Shown: positions 1 through 8,523 of the stretch, one piece after another
How the letters are laid out: the number at the start of each line of letters is the position of its first letter
Numbering within the stretch: position 1 is the first letter of the stretch
From: an uncultured Lachnospiraceae bacterium
GTDB lineage: Bacteria; Bacillota; Clostridia; Lachnospirales; Lachnospiraceae
DNA: 64,000 nt
Direction: 5' to 3'
Assembly (NCBI GenBank): GCA_945913255.1
Contig: CAMEDC010000003.1
Coordinates: 78,059-142,058, forward strand
Made by a program: the position numbers and the translations under genes
The notes under the pieces: generated by a model
Told to the model about the DNA's origin: nothing
The model's database searches: none
Seen by the model: only the letters and a program-made list of their open reading frames with translations

Positions 1-232
1 GGTTCCGCCCAACTCCACGGTTGTTGGTGTTCCGGGACGTGTTGTGAAGCGCAACAATATGGCACTGCCGCAGGAATCCATGAATCAGACGGATTTGCCC
101 GATCCGGTCAAAGAGGATATTGCCGGATTGCAAAAGGCGAATTCGGAGCTGACGAACAGGCTGCTGGAATTGGAAAAGGAACTGCGCGTATTGCAGAGAA
201 AAGAAACGGACAGTAATGTCAAACCGCAATAG
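1..232 (+). CDS. cysE: Serine O-acetyltransferase, C-terminal end (partial)
   Basis: Only the last 76 codons are present, read from base 2 and cut by the window edge. The first visible residues, PPNSTVVGVPGRVV, are the final left-handed beta-helix turn typical of bacterial CysE, where the hexapeptide acyltransferase fold ends. The remaining tail is polar and helical, with leucine heptads (residues LTNRLLELEKELRVL) suggesting a short coiled coil. CysE makes O-acetylserine from serine and acetyl-CoA for cysteine synthesis, in the cytoplasm. The next gene is cysS, the usual neighbour in Firmicutes, which supports the call. Seen: motif and context. Not seen: catalytic half. Confidence 0.85.
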   Translation, partial: VPPNSTVVGVPGRVVKRNNMALPQESMNQTDLPDPVKEDIAGLQKANSELTNRLLELEKELRVLQRKETDSNVKPQ

Positions 233-251
233 AGAAAACGGAGGAATGATG

Positions 252-1673
252 ATGGAGAACAAACTTTATTTTTACAATACCCTGACAAGAAAGGTGGAGC
301 AGTTCGTGCCCAATGTGGACGGAAAGGTGGCAATGTATACTTGCGGACCTACCGTATATCACTACGCGCATATCGGAAATTTAAGAAGCTATATTATGGA
401 GGATTTGCTGGAGAAGACTCTGCGCTATATCGGCTATGATGTGAAGCGGGTTATGAATATCACGGATGTGGGCCATTTGTCCAGCGATGCGGATACAGGC
501 GAGGATAAGATGCTGAAAGGGGCAAAACGGGAACATAAGACCGTTATGGAAATCGCAAAGTTCTACACTGATGCATTTTTCAGCGACTGCGCCAAGCTGA
601 ATATCAAAACACCGGATGTGGTGGAGCCTGCAACGAATTGCATTTCCGAATTCATTCATATGATTGAAGTGCTGCTGGAAAAGGGGTTTGCTTATGAGGC
701 TGGCGGCAATATCTATTTTGATACTTCCAAATTGAAGGATTATTATGTGTTTTCCAATCAGAGCGAGAAGGAGCTGCTTGTAGGTGTCCGCGATGATGTG
801 GAGGAAGACGACAACAAGAAGAATAAGAGCGATTTTGTGCTCTGGTTTACCAAGTCCAAGTTTGAGGATCAGGAGCTGAAATGGGAGAGCCCATGGGGAC
901 TGGGATATCCGGGCTGGCATATTGAGTGCTCCTGCATCAGCATGAAGCATCTCGGGGATTATATGGATATTCACTGCGGCGGCGTGGATAATATCTTCCC
1001 GCACCATACCAATGAAATTGCCCAGAGTGAGTCCTATCTTGGGCATAAGTGGTGTAACTACTGGTTCCATGTACACCATCTCAATGATAAATCCGGAAAA
1101 ATGAGTAAATCCAAAGGAGACTTCCTGACGGTTTCTCTGCTGGAATCCAAGGGATACAATCCGGTTGTTTACAGAATGTTCTGTCTGCAGTCCCATTATC
1201 GCAAGCCTCTGGAGTTTTCCTATGAGGTGCTGGATAACATGAGTGCCGCATATGATAAGCTGGTGAAAAAAATCGGTACTCTGGACAAAAACGGGGTAGT
1301 GGACAAAGAGAAGTTTGCCGCTTACAGAGAGCAGTTTGAAGCAGCTCTCTGCGATGATTTGAATTCTTCCATGGCAATCACAGTGCTGTATGACATGCTG
1401 AAATCGGATATTTCGGATGCCACCAAATATGCGCTGGCAGAGAGCTTTGATGAGGTGCTTTCCCTCGACCTGACGACCGCACATGCTGCGAAGGAGGCAG
1501 AAAGCCAGGTTGATGCAGAACTGGAGGCTTATGTGCTTGCAAAGATTGAGGAGAGAAAGGCAGCCAAGAAGGAAAAGGATTTTGCAAAAGCAGACGCAAT
1601 CCGTGAGGAACTGCTGAACAAGGGTATTATTCTGGAAGATACACGTGAGGGTGTGAAATGGAAGAAAGCATAA
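252..1673 (+). CDS. cysS: Cysteinyl-tRNA synthetase
   Basis: Class I aminoacyl-tRNA synthetase charging tRNA-Cys in the cytoplasm. From the chosen start the protein is 473 residues, the normal family length. It carries the first zinc-ligand Cys31 (YTCGPTVY), the HIGN signature at residues 40-43, the WHIECS zinc-binding stretch, and KMSKS at about 283-287. The C-terminal DALR/anticodon region follows. Three ATGs lie in a row (246, 249, 252); GGAGG at 240-244 is best spaced for 252, so the upstream in-frame ATG at 216 is not used here. The gene starts just after cysE and its 3' end overlaps mrnC by 16 bases, indicating one operon. Confidence 0.97.
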   Translation: MENKLYFYNTLTRKVEQFVPNVDGKVAMYTCGPTVYHYAHIGNLRSYIMEDLLEKTLRYIGYDVKRVMNITDVGHLSSDADTGEDKMLKGAKREHKTVMEIAKFYTDAFFSDCAKLNIKTPDVVEPATNCISEFIHMIEVLLEKGFAYEAGGNIYFDTSKLKDYYVFSNQSEKELLVGVRDDVEEDDNKKNKSDFVLWFTKSKFEDQELKWESPWGLGYPGWHIECSCISMKHLGDYMDIHCGGVDNIFPHHTNEIAQSESYLGHKWCNYWFHVHHLNDKSGKMSKSKGDFLTVSLLESKGYNPVVYRMFCLQSHYRKPLEFSYEVLDNMSAAYDKLVKKIGTLDKNGVVDKEKFAAYREQFEAALCDDLNSSMAITVLYDMLKSDISDATKYALAESFDEVLSLDLTTAHAAKEAESQVDAELEAYVLAKIEERKAAKKEKDFAKADAIREELLNKGIILEDTREGVKWKKA

Positions 1674-2098
1674 GTTTACTTGCTGCCATTCGTGAAACCT
1701 TCCCCGGGAAACAGCAGGATATCCGCAGTTACTCTCCCCTGACGCTTGCCTATATCGGAGATGCAATCTATGATCTGATAATCCGCACGGTGGTGGTGGA
1801 GCGTGCGAACCGCCCGGCAAACGACCTGCACCGGATTACCGTGCGGTATGTCAGTGCAACCGCGCAATCAAGAATTGTGGAGGCACTGATGGACAGGCTT
1901 ACGGAGGAGGAACAGTCCGTATACCGCCGCGGGAGAAATTCCAAACCGCATACTACGGCGAAAAACGCTACCACGGCTGATTACATGAAGGCTACCGGCT
2001 TTGAGGCGGTACTGGGTTTTCTTTATCTGAACGGTGAGATGAAGCGGGCGCTGGAGTTGGTAAAGGAAGGTATAGGCTTGGCGGGTATGGAACTGTAA
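1658..2098 (+). CDS. mrnC: Mini-ribonuclease III
   Basis: A 146-residue RNase III catalytic domain without a double-stranded RNA binding domain, the definition of Mini-III, which matures 23S rRNA ends in Firmicutes. The signature YIGDAIYD lies at residues 32-39 with the catalytic Asp35; the second acidic helix is near the C-terminus (ATGFEAVLGFLYL). It overlaps the end of cysS by 16 bases and is followed by rlmB, so two rRNA-processing genes sit together, the order known from Bacillus and Clostridia. Start ATG 1658 lies inside cysS, implying translational coupling. Confidence 0.95.
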   Translation: MEESISLLAAIRETFPGKQQDIRSYSPLTLAYIGDAIYDLIIRTVVVERANRPANDLHRITVRYVSATAQSRIVEALMDRLTEEEQSVYRRGRNSKPHTTAKNATTADYMKATGFEAVLGFLYLNGEMKRALELVKEGIGLAGMEL

Positions 2099-2154
2099 GA
2101 TGGAACAGGGCGCAAAACCCGGAAACCAAAGGAATGAGGCAGAAAGGAAACAAT

Positions 2155-2907
2155 ATGGCATACGAAGAATTTACCATAGAGGGGCGCAACGCCGTGATTG
2201 AGGCGTTCCGTTCCGGCAAAACGATAGATAAGCTTTATGTGTTGGACGGGTGTCAGGACGGCCCGATTATGACAATCAAGCGCGAGGCAAAAAAGCAGGA
2301 TACACTGGTGAAATTTGTCACAAAGGAACGCCTTGACCAGATGTCCGAGACGGGAAAACACCAGGGTGTTATCGCTGTGGCTGCGGCTTACGAATATGCG
2401 GAGGTGGAGGACATTCTGCAGGCAGCAAGGGACAAGGGGGAGCCTCCTTTTATCTTTCTGCTGGATAATATCGAGGATCCGCATAACCTGGGAGCCATCA
2501 TTCGTACCGCGAATCTGGCCGGAGCGCATGGGGTGATTATCCCGAAAAACAGAGCGGCAGGACTGACGGCGACTGTGGCAAGAACTTCTGCAGGCGCCTT
2601 GAATTACACACCGGTGGCAAAGGTTACGAATCTGGCAAAAACCATTGAGGACTTAAAGAAAGAAGGACTGTGGTTTGTCTGCGCGGACATGGGAGGCACC
2701 ACAATGTATCAGCTTGATTTGAAAGGAGCGATCGGTCTTGTGATTGGAAATGAGGGCGAGGGTGTCGGCAGGCTGGTAAAGGAAAAGTGTGATATGGTGG
2801 CATCCATCCCCATGAAGGGAAATATTGATTCCCTGAATGCTTCGGTGGCGGCGGGTGTATTGGCATATGAAATTGTGCGACAGAGACTGCAGGGCTGCCA
2901 ATCGTAG
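2155..2907 (+). CDS. rlmB: 23S rRNA 2'-O-ribose methyltransferase, TrmH/SpoU family
   Basis: SPOUT-class methyltransferase, 250 residues, with the N-terminal substrate-binding domain (IEGRNAVIEAFRSGK) and C-terminal trefoil-knot domain. The three SpoU motifs are visible: NLGAIIRTA, IGNEGEGVGRL and IDSLNASVAAGV. Such enzymes 2'-O-methylate G2251 of 23S rRNA (E. coli numbering) using S-adenosylmethionine; substrate identity is inferred from family and from context with mrnC. The chosen ATG 2155 follows AAAGGA at suitable distance and starts at the conserved domain; an in-frame ATG at 2134 would add seven residues. Confidence 0.93.
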   Translation: MAYEEFTIEGRNAVIEAFRSGKTIDKLYVLDGCQDGPIMTIKREAKKQDTLVKFVTKERLDQMSETGKHQGVIAVAAAYEYAEVEDILQAARDKGEPPFIFLLDNIEDPHNLGAIIRTANLAGAHGVIIPKNRAAGLTATVARTSAGALNYTPVAKVTNLAKTIEDLKKEGLWFVCADMGGTTMYQLDLKGAIGLVIGNEGEGVGRLVKEKCDMVASIPMKGNIDSLNASVAAGVLAYEIVRQRLQGCQS

Positions 2908-2944
2908 GATGGGATTTGACGCAGGCAGAGGATTGAGAGGGAGT

Positions 2945-3580
2945 ATGGCAGGAAAATATTCCGATTATGAGAACTGTACGGATGATGAACTGATTGACAG
3001 ACTGCGCCGGGGTGAGGAAACTATTATGGATTACGTCTGTGACAAATACAAAAATCTTGTGCGCAGCAAGGCAAAGTCCATGTTTATCCTGGGAGCAGAT
3101 AATGATGATTTGATACAGGAAGGTATGATTGGGCTGTTTAAGGCAGTACGTGATTATGACATGGGACGAGATGCCAGCTTTTATACCTTTGCGGAACTTT
3201 GCATCAGCAGGCAGATGTATACGGCGGTGCAGGCTTCCAAAAGGCAGAAACATCGTCCGTTGAATACTTATATTTCCCTGGATATCGGTACGCAAACAAA
3301 TCATGATGAGCAGGAGGGAACGAACCTTGCGGAGATTCTGGCGGATAAGGCAGAACTGAGCCCCGAGGAACTGATTCTGGACAAAGAGAGAGTTACGTAT
3401 CTGGAGAAGGCAATCGAGGAAGGCCTCAGCGATTTTGAAAAGCAGGTGTTGGACTTGTACATGACAGGTATGAGTTACACACAGATTGCAAAGGTGCTGG
3501 GACGGGACGAGAAAGCCACGGACAATGCCTTAAGCCGTGCCAAACAGAAAGTACGGGAGCTTTTGAAAAAAGAAAAGTAA
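2945..3580 (+). CDS. sigH: RNA polymerase sigma-H factor (early sporulation/transition-state sigma)
   Basis: Sigma-70 family protein, 211 residues. Region 2 is clear (DDLIQEGMIGLFKAVRDYD, then FAELCISRQM), followed by KRQKHRPLNTYISLD, close to SigH/Spo0H of Bacillus. Region 4.2 is the helix-turn-helix MSYTQIAKVLGRDEKATDNAL. SigH directs early sporulation and stationary-phase promoters; position after rlmB matches the Firmicutes order (yacP, usually between them, is absent). ATG 2945 has a purine-rich GAGAGGGAG just upstream; ATG 2909 in frame is an alternative adding 12 residues. Confidence 0.9.
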   Translation: MAGKYSDYENCTDDELIDRLRRGEETIMDYVCDKYKNLVRSKAKSMFILGADNDDLIQEGMIGLFKAVRDYDMGRDASFYTFAELCISRQMYTAVQASKRQKHRPLNTYISLDIGTQTNHDEQEGTNLAEILADKAELSPEELILDKERVTYLEKAIEEGLSDFEKQVLDLYMTGMSYTQIAKVLGRDEKATDNALSRAKQKVRELLKKEK

Positions 3581-3659
3581 AATTTTAGATTTATTTAATG
3601 GATTTTGATGGAAGTTCGTGGTAACTTGCTAAGTAGGTTTTATTTTAGCGAGGTGAACA

Positions 3660-6600
3660 ATGGAAAAATTCAGCGTCAAGAAACCCTTTACCATACTGGT
3701 AATGGTGGTGGCAATTATCGTGCTCGGGGTTGTCAGTCTGACCGGAATGACAACAGATTTATTGCCTGAAATGAGTCTTCCCTATCTGATGGTAATTACT
3801 ACATATCCGGGTGCCAGCCCGGAGAAGGTCGAGACCAGTGTATGTGAGCCGATGGAAAGTGCGTTGGGTTCTGTTTCCGGTGTGAAAAATGTCTACAGCA
3901 TGTCCTATGAAAACTATGGCATTGTGGAACTGGAATTTACGGACGGAACAGATATGGACTCGGCCATGGTAAAGGTGTCAAGTGCTCTGGACAGTGTGGA
4001 AGCGGCGTTGCCGGACGAATGCGGAACACCGAATATCCTGGAAATCAGTATGGATATGATGGCGTCAGTTTATCTGGCAGCAGCATATGAAGGGAAGGAT
4101 ATTCAGGAAACCTCGAGATTTGTGGAGGATACGGTGATTCCCTATCTGGAAAGACAGGAGGGTGTTACCAGTGTTTCGACCATGGGTCTGGTGGAAAATT
4201 CTGTTGTAGTAGAGTTAAACGCCGACAAAGTGGATGCGCTGAATGAAAAAATCCTCGCAAAGACGAATGACGCTTTTGCCGATGCAATGGAGCAGCTGGA
4301 GGATGCGAGAAAACAGCTGAAGGAATCGGAACAGAAGCTTGCAGACAGTAAGCAGGATCTGATTGACGGACAGAAGGAAATCGACGATGGTAGAAACGAA
4401 CTGGCGGATGCACAGGATGAACTGGATGACGCGAAATCAAAGCTGCAGGATTCCAAGGACGAATTAAAGGAACAGCAGTCCGAAACGGAAGAGAAGCTGG
4501 CGAAAGCAAGTGCCGCTTTGGATCAGCTGAGCGCATTACAGACCGATTTGCTTTCCCTGCAGGCGCAGCAGACGGCACTGCAGACGGCAAAGACGCAGAT
4601 TGACAGCTCTTTGGAGGCACAGGGCAAGACTATAGATGATGTACCGGGTATGGTAGCGGAAATGGATGTTACCATAAGCAGCCTTGATACGAATAAGTCT
4701 TTTATGGCGATGATGACGAGTGCTGAACTTTTGGTGAGTCCGGTACCTGTTGATGTAACAGCTTTTGGCATTGCAGCAGATGCCTGGGACGTAATGAGCC
4801 CTGAGCAGAGAGAAGCAGCGCTGGGGAACGTGGTTGATGGTTTAAAAGCACAGAGGGATACACTGGATTCTACCTATACAGTTTATTCAGATTACGTATC
4901 TTCCCTGAACAGTCTTGAGGTAGAAATTGCCGGAGTGAAAGCGGCGGTTTCTGTAGCGGAAGCAAAGCTTGCCGAGACAGGTGTTTCCTATAATGATATT
5001 GAAAAGGCGAAGCTGGAGGCGGCAGCAGGCTTCGGAAGTGCATCGGCACAGATTTCTGCGGGTGAAAGTGCCCTTGATTCCGCTCAGACAAACATAGATA
5101 CCGGAAAGGAAAATCTGGATGCTGCCCAGGAGCAGATTGATGCCGGTTGGGATTCTGTTTCAGACGGGCAGAAACAAATTGCAGACGGCTGGGATGACTA
5201 CTACGAAGCAGTGGAAAACTTTGAAATCCAAAAAGCAGAGGCACTTCGTTCAGCCAATGCGGATCAGCTTCTTGACATCAATACACTGGCACAGCTGATT
5301 TATGCGCAGAATTTTGCCATGCCTGCGGGCTATGTGGATGATGTTTATGATGCTTCCTGGCTTCTGAAGATTGGTAACAATTTTGAGAGTGTGGAAGAAC
5401 TGACCAATATCGTTCTGACAAATATTGAGGATATCGGAGATGTCCGTCTTTGTGATGTGGCAGACATCACCGTGATTGACAACGCAGATGAAAGTTACGC
5501 AAAGCTGAACGGTGAGGCGGCAATCATTCTGTCTGTATTCAAGAGTTCCACGGCGGGAACCAATGAAGTCAGCAAAAACGTGACGGCTGCGATTGAGGAA
5601 CTGGAGGCCCAGTACCCGGAACTTTCGGTTCTGTCACTGATGGATCAGGGTGATTACATTACCATGATTATCAATGGCGTGCTGCAGAGTATGATTGTGG
5701 GCGCGGCACTGGCCATTGTGATTCTGGCGCTGTTTTTAAAAGATGTAAAGCCTACTATTGTCGTAGCGGTCAGCATTCCCCTGTCTGTATTGACGGCACT
5801 GGTGCTGATGTATTTTACGGGTATTACCTTAAATATGATGTCTCTGGCGGGCCTGTCTCTGGGAATCGGTATGCTGGTTGACAACTCCATCGTTGTCATC
5901 GAGAATATCTACAGACTTCGTTCCAGGGGTGTTGGTGCAGCGAGAGCTGCTGTTCAGGGAACCAGACAGGTGTCCGGTGCAATTATTGCATCTACGCTGA
6001 CGACAATCTGTGTATTTGCACCAATGGTGTTTACGACAGGAACGGTGCGTCAATTGATGATGCCAATCTGTCTGACCATTATCTTTACACTGGGTGCTTC
6101 CCTGGTAATCGCCATGACAGTAGTGCCTGCAGCGGGCTCTACGCTGTTAAAGAATACCAAAGAAAAGAAACACCCGTTATTTGATAAGGTTCAGGATATT
6201 TATGGAAAGATACTTGCTTTCTGTCTGAAGGTGAAAATAGTTCCCCTTACCATAGCCGTAGCACTTCTTGCCTTCAGTATCTGGTCTGTGATGCGTATGG
6301 GACTTGTCATGATACCCGAGATGACATCCAACCAGATTCAGATATCCGTGCAGATGCCGGAAGATACGGATAAGGAAGAATGCTATAAACGTGCTGACCA
6401 GGTGATGGACGCAGTGATGTCGGTAGATGGGGTAGCAAGTGTCGGAGCCATGGCAGGCGGTACTGTATCGCTGGTTGCATCTTCTTCCGGAGCCGGGGCG
6501 GATGTATACGATAATTTCTCGTTTATGGTAATTACCGAAAATGAGGATGCAGGCAAAAGCGAAGTGAAGCAGATATGCAGTGATATTCAGGAGCGGACAG

Positions 6601-7898
6601 CGGATATTGACTGCGAGATTACCATTGCAACCGGCATGGAGGAAATGAGTTCTATGATGGGTTCCGGTCTTTCCATCAATGTGTACGGAGACGATTTGGA
6701 AACATTGACCTCCATTACGGAAGATATTATGGATATGGTTGCGTCCATTGAGGGATTTGAAAATATATCCAATGGACAGGATGAACCGGATCAGGTCATT
6801 CACCTTGTTCTGGACAGAGATGCTGCCATGAGGAAAGGCCTGACGGTTGCACAGATTTTTGCGGAACTAAACAGTGCGTTGAATGAATCCGCAAGTGCGG
6901 CAACGGTGACGATTGATGGCGTTGAGATGGAAATCGTTGTGAAGGATGCCAGAGAACCGCTGACGAAGGAAAATCTGCTGGATTACAATTTTGAAATCAA
7001 GACAACAGATGATAATGGAAATACCGTGACGGAAGACCATCCTCTTTCCGAGTTTGCACATACCGAGATTGAGGAGGGTGTTCAGTCGATTAACCGTGAG
7101 AATCAGAGCCGGTATATGACGGTGACGGCTTCAGTGGCGGAGGGGTATAATGCGACACTTCTATCCAGAGAACTGGAGCCGATGCTGGAGGATTATGAAC
7201 TGCCTGCCGGTTACAGCATTGACTCCGTCGGTGAGTCGGATACGGTCAATGAAATGATTTTCCAGATGAGCAAAGTACTGCTTTTGGGTCTGGCATTCAT
7301 TTATCTTGTTATGGTAGCGCAGTTCCAGAGCCTGCTCAGCCCGTTTATCGTGTTGTTCACGGTACCCCTTGCCTTTACGGGTGGTCTGATAGGACTTCTT
7401 GTTATGGGAGAGCCGCTGTCCGTCATGGGTATGATGGGATTTATCGTATTGCTTGGAACGGTTGTTAATAACGGAATTGTGTTTGTGGACTATGCAAATC
7501 AGCTCAGACTGGGCGGTCTGGAGAGAAGAGATGCTTTGATTGCGACTGGCAAGACGAGAATGCGTCCCATTCTGATGACAGCACTTACCACGATTCTTGC
7601 CATGGCAAGCCTCCTTGTGGGAGACGACCTTGCAAGCCAGATGTCACGCGGCATGGCAGTTGTTGTAGCGGGTGGTCTTGCATATGCAACCCTGATGACA
7701 CTGTTTATTATCCCTGTTATGTACGACATTCTCTTTAAACGTAAGCCGATTCAGGTGGATATCGGAAGCGAGAATCTGGACGATGTACCGGATGATGCGG
7801 TAGAATATTTGCATAAGAAACAAGAGACTGAAAAGGCAAACAGGAAGAATAAGGAAATAGAGGCTGAAAAGGAGAAAAAGGAGAAGAAAAATCAATAG
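3660..7898 (+). CDS. RND-family efflux transporter with large coiled-coil insert
   Basis: A 1412-residue polytopic RND permease (AcrB/HAE-like). TM1 is at about residues 10-30; two blocks of membrane helices lie at about 675-835 and 1205-1390, each with the expected RND layout, including the GLSLGIGMLVDNSIVVIENIYR and GTVVNNGIVFVDYANQLR helices that carry the proton-relay positions. It is about 350 residues longer than AcrB because of an insert at about residues 200-530, rich in Asp/Glu/Lys/Gln heptads, placed between VVELNADKVDAL and IYAQNFAMPAGYV, i.e. within the first porter (PN2-like) subdomain. The C-terminal tail is highly charged (Lys/Glu). There is no adjacent membrane-fusion or outer-membrane gene, as expected for a monoderm. 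Substrate unknown; drug, lipid or peptide export is inference. Confidence 0.9.
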   Translation: MEKFSVKKPFTILVMVVAIIVLGVVSLTGMTTDLLPEMSLPYLMVITTYPGASPEKVETSVCEPMESALGSVSGVKNVYSMSYENYGIVELEFTDGTDMDSAMVKVSSALDSVEAALPDECGTPNILEISMDMMASVYLAAAYEGKDIQETSRFVEDTVIPYLERQEGVTSVSTMGLVENSVVVELNADKVDALNEKILAKTNDAFADAMEQLEDARKQLKESEQKLADSKQDLIDGQKEIDDGRNELADAQDELDDAKSKLQDSKDELKEQQSETEEKLAKASAALDQLSALQTDLLSLQAQQTALQTAKTQIDSSLEAQGKTIDDVPGMVAEMDVTISSLDTNKSFMAMMTSAELLVSPVPVDVTAFGIAADAWDVMSPEQREAALGNVVDGLKAQRDTLDSTYTVYSDYVSSLNSLEVEIAGVKAAVSVAEAKLAETGVSYNDIEKAKLEAAAGFGSASAQISAGESALDSAQTNIDTGKENLDAAQEQIDAGWDSVSDGQKQIADGWDDYYEAVENFEIQKAEALRSANADQLLDINTLAQLIYAQNFAMPAGYVDDVYDASWLLKIGNNFESVEELTNIVLTNIEDIGDVRLCDVADITVIDNADESYAKLNGEAAIILSVFKSSTAGTNEVSKNVTAAIEELEAQYPELSVLSLMDQGDYITMIINGVLQSMIVGAALAIVILALFLKDVKPTIVVAVSIPLSVLTALVLMYFTGITLNMMSLAGLSLGIGMLVDNSIVVIENIYRLRSRGVGAARAAVQGTRQVSGAIIASTLTTICVFAPMVFTTGTVRQLMMPICLTIIFTLGASLVIAMTVVPAAGSTLLKNTKEKKHPLFDKVQDIYGKILAFCLKVKIVPLTIAVALLAFSIWSVMRMGLVMIPEMTSNQIQISVQMPEDTDKEECYKRADQVMDAVMSVDGVASVGAMAGGTVSLVASSSGAGADVYDNFSFMVITENEDAGKSEVKQICSDIQERTADIDCEITIATGMEEMSSMMGSGLSINVYGDDLETLTSITEDIMDMVASIEGFENISNGQDEPDQVIHLVLDRDAAMRKGLTVAQIFAELNSALNESASAATVTIDGVEMEIVVKDAREPLTKENLLDYNFEIKTTDDNGNTVTEDHPLSEFAHTEIEEGVQSINRENQSRYMTVTASVAEGYNATLLSRELEPMLEDYELPAGYSIDSVGESDTVNEMIFQMSKVLLLGLAFIYLVMVAQFQSLLSPFIVLFTVPLAFTGGLIGLLVMGEPLSVMGMMGFIVLLGTVVNNGIVFVDYANQLRLGGLERRDALIATGKTRMRPILMTALTTILAMASLLVGDDLASQMSRGMAVVVAGGLAYATLMTLFIIPVMYDILFKRKPIQVDIGSENLDDVPDDAVEYLHKKQETEKANRKNKEIEAEKEKKEKKNQ

Positions 7899-7939
7899 AA
7901 GCAGATGCGGAATTGTGTGAAAAAAATAGAAAATTTATG

Positions 7940-7968
7940 TTGACAAACCATACCCGGTTTGCTATAAT
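7940..7968 (+). promoter_or_regulatory. Consensus sigma-A promoter of the tRNA-Thr gene
   Basis: Perfect TTGACA (7940-7945) and TATAAT (7963-7968) separated by 17 bases, 47 bases before the mature tRNA. Between promoter and tRNA, ATCACG (7971-7976) and CGTGAT (8009-8014) are inverted repeats with further pairing inside, so the 5' leader can fold into a hairpin that abuts the tRNA 5' end. Confidence 0.9.
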
Positions 7969-8014
7969 GAATCACGGTGATTGTGAGAGGAACATAACTT
8001 CTCAGTCACGTGAT

Positions 8015-8087
8015 GCTGCTGTGGCTCAGTCGGTAGAGCGTCGCATTGGTAGTGCGGAGGTCACGGGTCCGATTCCCGTCAGCAGCT
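8015..8087 (+). tRNA. tRNA-Thr (anticodon GGT), atypical T-loop
   Basis: A 73-nt cloverleaf can be folded by eye: acceptor GCTGCTG/CAGCAGC (7 perfect pairs), D-stem GCTC/GAGC with loop AGTCGGTA, anticodon stem TCGCA/TGCGG with loop TTGGTAG (anticodon GGT at 8048-8050), variable loop AGGTC, T-stem ACGGG/CCCGT. Discriminator is T8087; CCA is not encoded. Unusual: the T-loop is TCCGATT, so the nearly invariant U55 (pseudouridine) is C; the anticodon loop has G38; the first anticodon-stem pair is T-G. It may be a divergent functional gene or a decaying copy. An integrase remnant lies just downstream. Confidence 0.88.
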
Positions 8088-8101
8088 TTTTTTATGCCTT
8101 G

Positions 8102-8146
8102 AAAATGGCTCATTTCCTTGAAAATACTGAGGATTTGAGCCATTTT
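8102..8146 (+). terminator. Rho-independent-like terminator after tRNA-Thr
   Basis: AAAATGGCTCA (8102-8112) and TGAGCCATTTT (8136-8146) form an 11-bp stem; the 3' arm continues into Ts. The tRNA 3' end is itself followed by a run of seven Ts (8087-8093). Confidence 0.6.
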
Positions 8147-8197
8147 TCGTTATTTCAGTGAAACCGTAAATTTCATTCAAAAAGTACATTTTTCGAA

Positions 8198-8221
8198 AAT
8201 TTACCCACGAATTTACCCACG
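8198..8221. repeat. Tandem 12-bp direct repeat downstream of the integrase stub
   Basis: AATTTACCCACG occurs twice in tandem (8198-8209, 8210-8221). It lies between the tRNA 3' end and the integrase stop codon, the place where the attachment site and recombinase-binding arm repeats of a tRNA-borne element are expected. A role as arm-type site is inference. Confidence 0.55.
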
Positions 8222-8266
8222 AAATTTTCAATTAAAAAGCTCTTTTGAGAGCTTATCCGCGGCGCT

Positions 8267-8446
8267 TTACTTTGCTGATTTGTCCTTATCAATCATGGAA
8301 TGCCGGTATACGGTCTTCATTACATCATCACTCTGCCAGCCACCCATATGCAGGATATCAGCTTCCGGTACTCCAAGAGCAGACATGCGGCTTGCAAAGT
8401 AGTGCCGGAGCTTGTGCATACTGAAATGAGGTATTATCCAATTATC
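8267..8446 (-). pseudogene. Tyrosine-type site-specific integrase, C-terminal fragment
   Basis: Reading the minus strand, the frame ending at TAA 8267-8269 gives PHFSMHKLRHYFASRM followed by LGVPEADILHMGGWQSDD and KTVYRHSM, which are box II of phage/ICE tyrosine recombinases: the RHRY-type Arg and His (LRHYFAS), the GGW His-to-Trp variant, and the nucleophile Tyr (TVYRH). A stop at 8447-8449 and loss of homology show that the N-terminal two-thirds is deleted. The fragment points toward tRNA-Thr about 180 bases away, the standard arrangement of an integrase beside its att site. Hence the scar of an excised or deleted integrative element. Confidence 0.88.
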
Positions 8447-8467
8447 TTAGAGGGTAATTGGATTTTT
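8438..8467 (+). terminator. Hairpin with T-run at the edge of the integrase scar
   Basis: CCAATTA (8438-8444) pairs with TAATTGG (8455-8461), followed by ATTTTT on the plus strand. It marks the junction where integrase homology ends; a second inverted repeat (CTCTCATT / AATGAGAG, about 8473-8508) lies between it and the antiporter gene end. Confidence 0.5.
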
Positions 8468-8523
8468 CCTTTCTCTCATTTCGGGAATAGTATGGGCAGT
8501 TAATGAGAGAATATGCAATTTAA

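Noticed and set aside
381..1820. Long open frame on the minus strand opposite cysS (479 codons)
   Set aside because: It mirrors the cysS codon pattern, has odd Cys/His/Leu-rich composition, no ribosome binding site and no recognisable domain; a shadow of the real gene.
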